From contig OX411552.1 in NCBI GenBank assembly GCA_948146395.1, positions 48,867,058 to 48,931,057 on the forward strand: a stretch of 64,000 bases of DNA, in the 5' to 3' direction. The stretch is from Fragum whitleyi (taxonomy: Eukaryota > Mollusca > Bivalvia > Cardiida > Cardiidae). The position numbers were made by a program, and so were the translations under genes. Below are positions 62,743-64,000 of this stretch, piece by piece. The notes beneath the pieces were generated by a model that had not been told where the DNA came from, searched no databases, and saw nothing but the letters and a program-made list of their open reading frames with translations. How positions within the stretch are numbered: the first letter of the stretch is position 1; every line of letters starts with the position of its first letter.

Positions 62743-64000
62743 CGGTTTACGCTGTTAAATTTCAAGACTTCCGAAATGTAACTGAACTATTACGGGTCCT
62801 CTACCTTAAATGCAACCTAACAGGGGGTTAAAATAGCAAACGCCATTCTTACGAGACGTATCAAAGGGGGTCGTTGCAAGCCTGCAGTAAGTCTCTGTAC
62901 ATCGAGTAGACGCTTACAGCAATGTTGAAACGACCTCTCAGTTAATTTTACCTTGTATCAATTGCTAAGTGTGAAACAGTTGTAACTGCCTATAAACATA
63001 TAGGCAGTTACAATTTTTTCGCACTGAGCAATCAATATATCATAGTGATGACTAAAAGAGAAATCGCTTGCCACGGAAAGCATTCGTTATAACAGGCTGT
63101 CTAGGGTTGAAACTTTTCTTTTTCGATCGATTTTCTGAATCTATAATGATCATTCTACCTCTCTGTATCAAAAATGCGACCATCTATTAACCTCTACTGG
63201 AACCAATCTCTTTTTCAAACATTTGTTTTACGGGGCTCCCAGATGGTCCTTTTTGTATAACGGGTCACATATGCCGATCTTTGTAGACCTTTGATCCTTG
63301 GTCCAGTCACCTTTTAGCCCACCTGAGGACAAAGTGCTTGAAATGTGAGCTATTCTGATCGCCCAATGTCCGACTCCGTCGTGTGTCGTCCACAAATCTT
63401 TAAACATATTCTCTTCCTAAATGAATCATTGATAAAACAATCAATCTATCAATCAATCTATCTATCAATCAATCTATTCATCTATCATTCAAAAAAATTT
63501 ATATTTGCAATGAGACGTCGCATTTGGACGATAGTAAGCGGAACTTACAGTACTTTGACGCCATTTTTGCAGCGTGAATCACTAACTATTAATTAATAAT
63601 AATAATAATTAAACTAACAAATGCGTTTAATATGGAACAATCTTATATTGATCATTATTAGATTTAATAAATTACCCTTTTTTTAAATTATTTTAATAGG
63701 ATTATTTCCGCGTCGAAATTTTCTAGTCGCCATTTTTGCTTCATTATGAGCAGCGTTACACTTGCAACCCGAAAAGTTATTCTCGAAATGAGTGTCCGTA
63801 CACATAGTACGGTAATGATTATAAAAATGATAATACTGATAATTATAATTATAATAATAAAAATAATAATAATAATAATAAAAATTGGAAGAAGAAAATG
63901 ATATCAGTCAAGCAACTGTATAGAACCATTGCATTTGTAGCCTTTCAAAATGCAATTGCCACCAGCAAAGGCCGAGAACTTTCTAACTTATCACTCTGTC
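62743..64000 (+). repeat. Tandem array unit 11 (partial, cut by window end)
   Basis: First 1,258 bp of an eleventh unit: S2 tail, hairpin A, T2, the tetranucleotide tract and AT microsatellites. It ends before hairpin B and the A/B block, so its type is unknown. T at 62783 links it to unit 10. Confidence 0.95.

Noticed and set aside
1..64000. rDNA, 5S or histone gene array
   Set aside because: The unit size would fit, but no rRNA core sequence and no histone-like protein is encoded; the only long ORF is the unrecognised 357-aa protein.
1..64000. LTR retrotransposon or endogenous virus array
   Set aside because: No reverse transcriptase, integrase, protease, capsid or polymerase ORF is present, and there are no long terminal repeats within a unit.
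1..64000. Bacterial or phage origin, CRISPR array
   Set aside because: There are no operons, Shine-Dalgarno sites or short regularly spaced repeats; the repeat period is 6.3 kb and spacer is mostly non-coding AT-rich DNA with microsatellites.

Overview
The window is one head-to-tail tandem array. A unit of about 6.27 kb (6,270 to 6,285 bp) is repeated ten full times plus a 1.26-kb partial eleventh copy, all in the same orientation. Neither edge reaches unique flanking DNA, so the array is longer than the window. The unit phase used here (starting at base 1) is arbitrary.

The DNA looks eukaryotic, probably from an animal; this is inference. Only about one sixth of each unit is coding. The single convincing gene has a strong Kozak-type start, a CpG-containing promoter with CRE-like and ETS-like sites, and an AATAAA overlapping its stop. 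The spacer carries (AAT)n and tetranucleotide microsatellites and several short inverted-repeat elements that resemble MITEs or foldback elements. There are no bacterial operons, Shine-Dalgarno spacing, rRNA, tRNA, transposase, reverse transcriptase or CRISPR signals. I cannot name the species or the gene family.

Layout of a unit (unit 1 coordinates): tail of a palindromic repeat S2 (1-201); near-perfect 72-nt hairpin A (219-290); T2, a diverged relative of a downstream foldback element (387-535); microsatellites (696-1136); 70-nt hairpin B (1426-1495); a TTA run and a 12-bp inverted repeat (1722-1855); a cluster of GGTCGCTTAA-like motifs (1901-2296); foldback element M1 (2355-2450); a G-tract (2559-2591); a 27-bp tandem duplication (2831-2884); foldback element M2 with an embedded TATATAAA (3717-3932); a compact promoter (4006-4155); an intronless 357-codon gene (4156-5229); a 258-bp foldback element T1 (5390-5647); and a tandem pair of palindromic elements S1 and S2 (5889-6478) running into the next unit.

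The gene is intact in all ten copies and encodes a helical, lysine-rich protein. Its N-terminal 80 residues loosely resemble a death-effector-type fold; this is a hypothesis. Only two amino-acid positions vary among the ten copies (K7N and F70S).

The spacer falls into two haplotypes. Units 1-4 and 7 are type A. Units 5, 6, 8, 9 and 10 are type B and carry a diverged 1,472-bp block with abrupt edges. Diagnostic variants show that units 4-5-6 and 7-8-9 are two copies of one 18.8-kb three-unit higher-order repeat, with only six differences noticed between them. This implies very recent segmental amplification of an already heterogeneous array.
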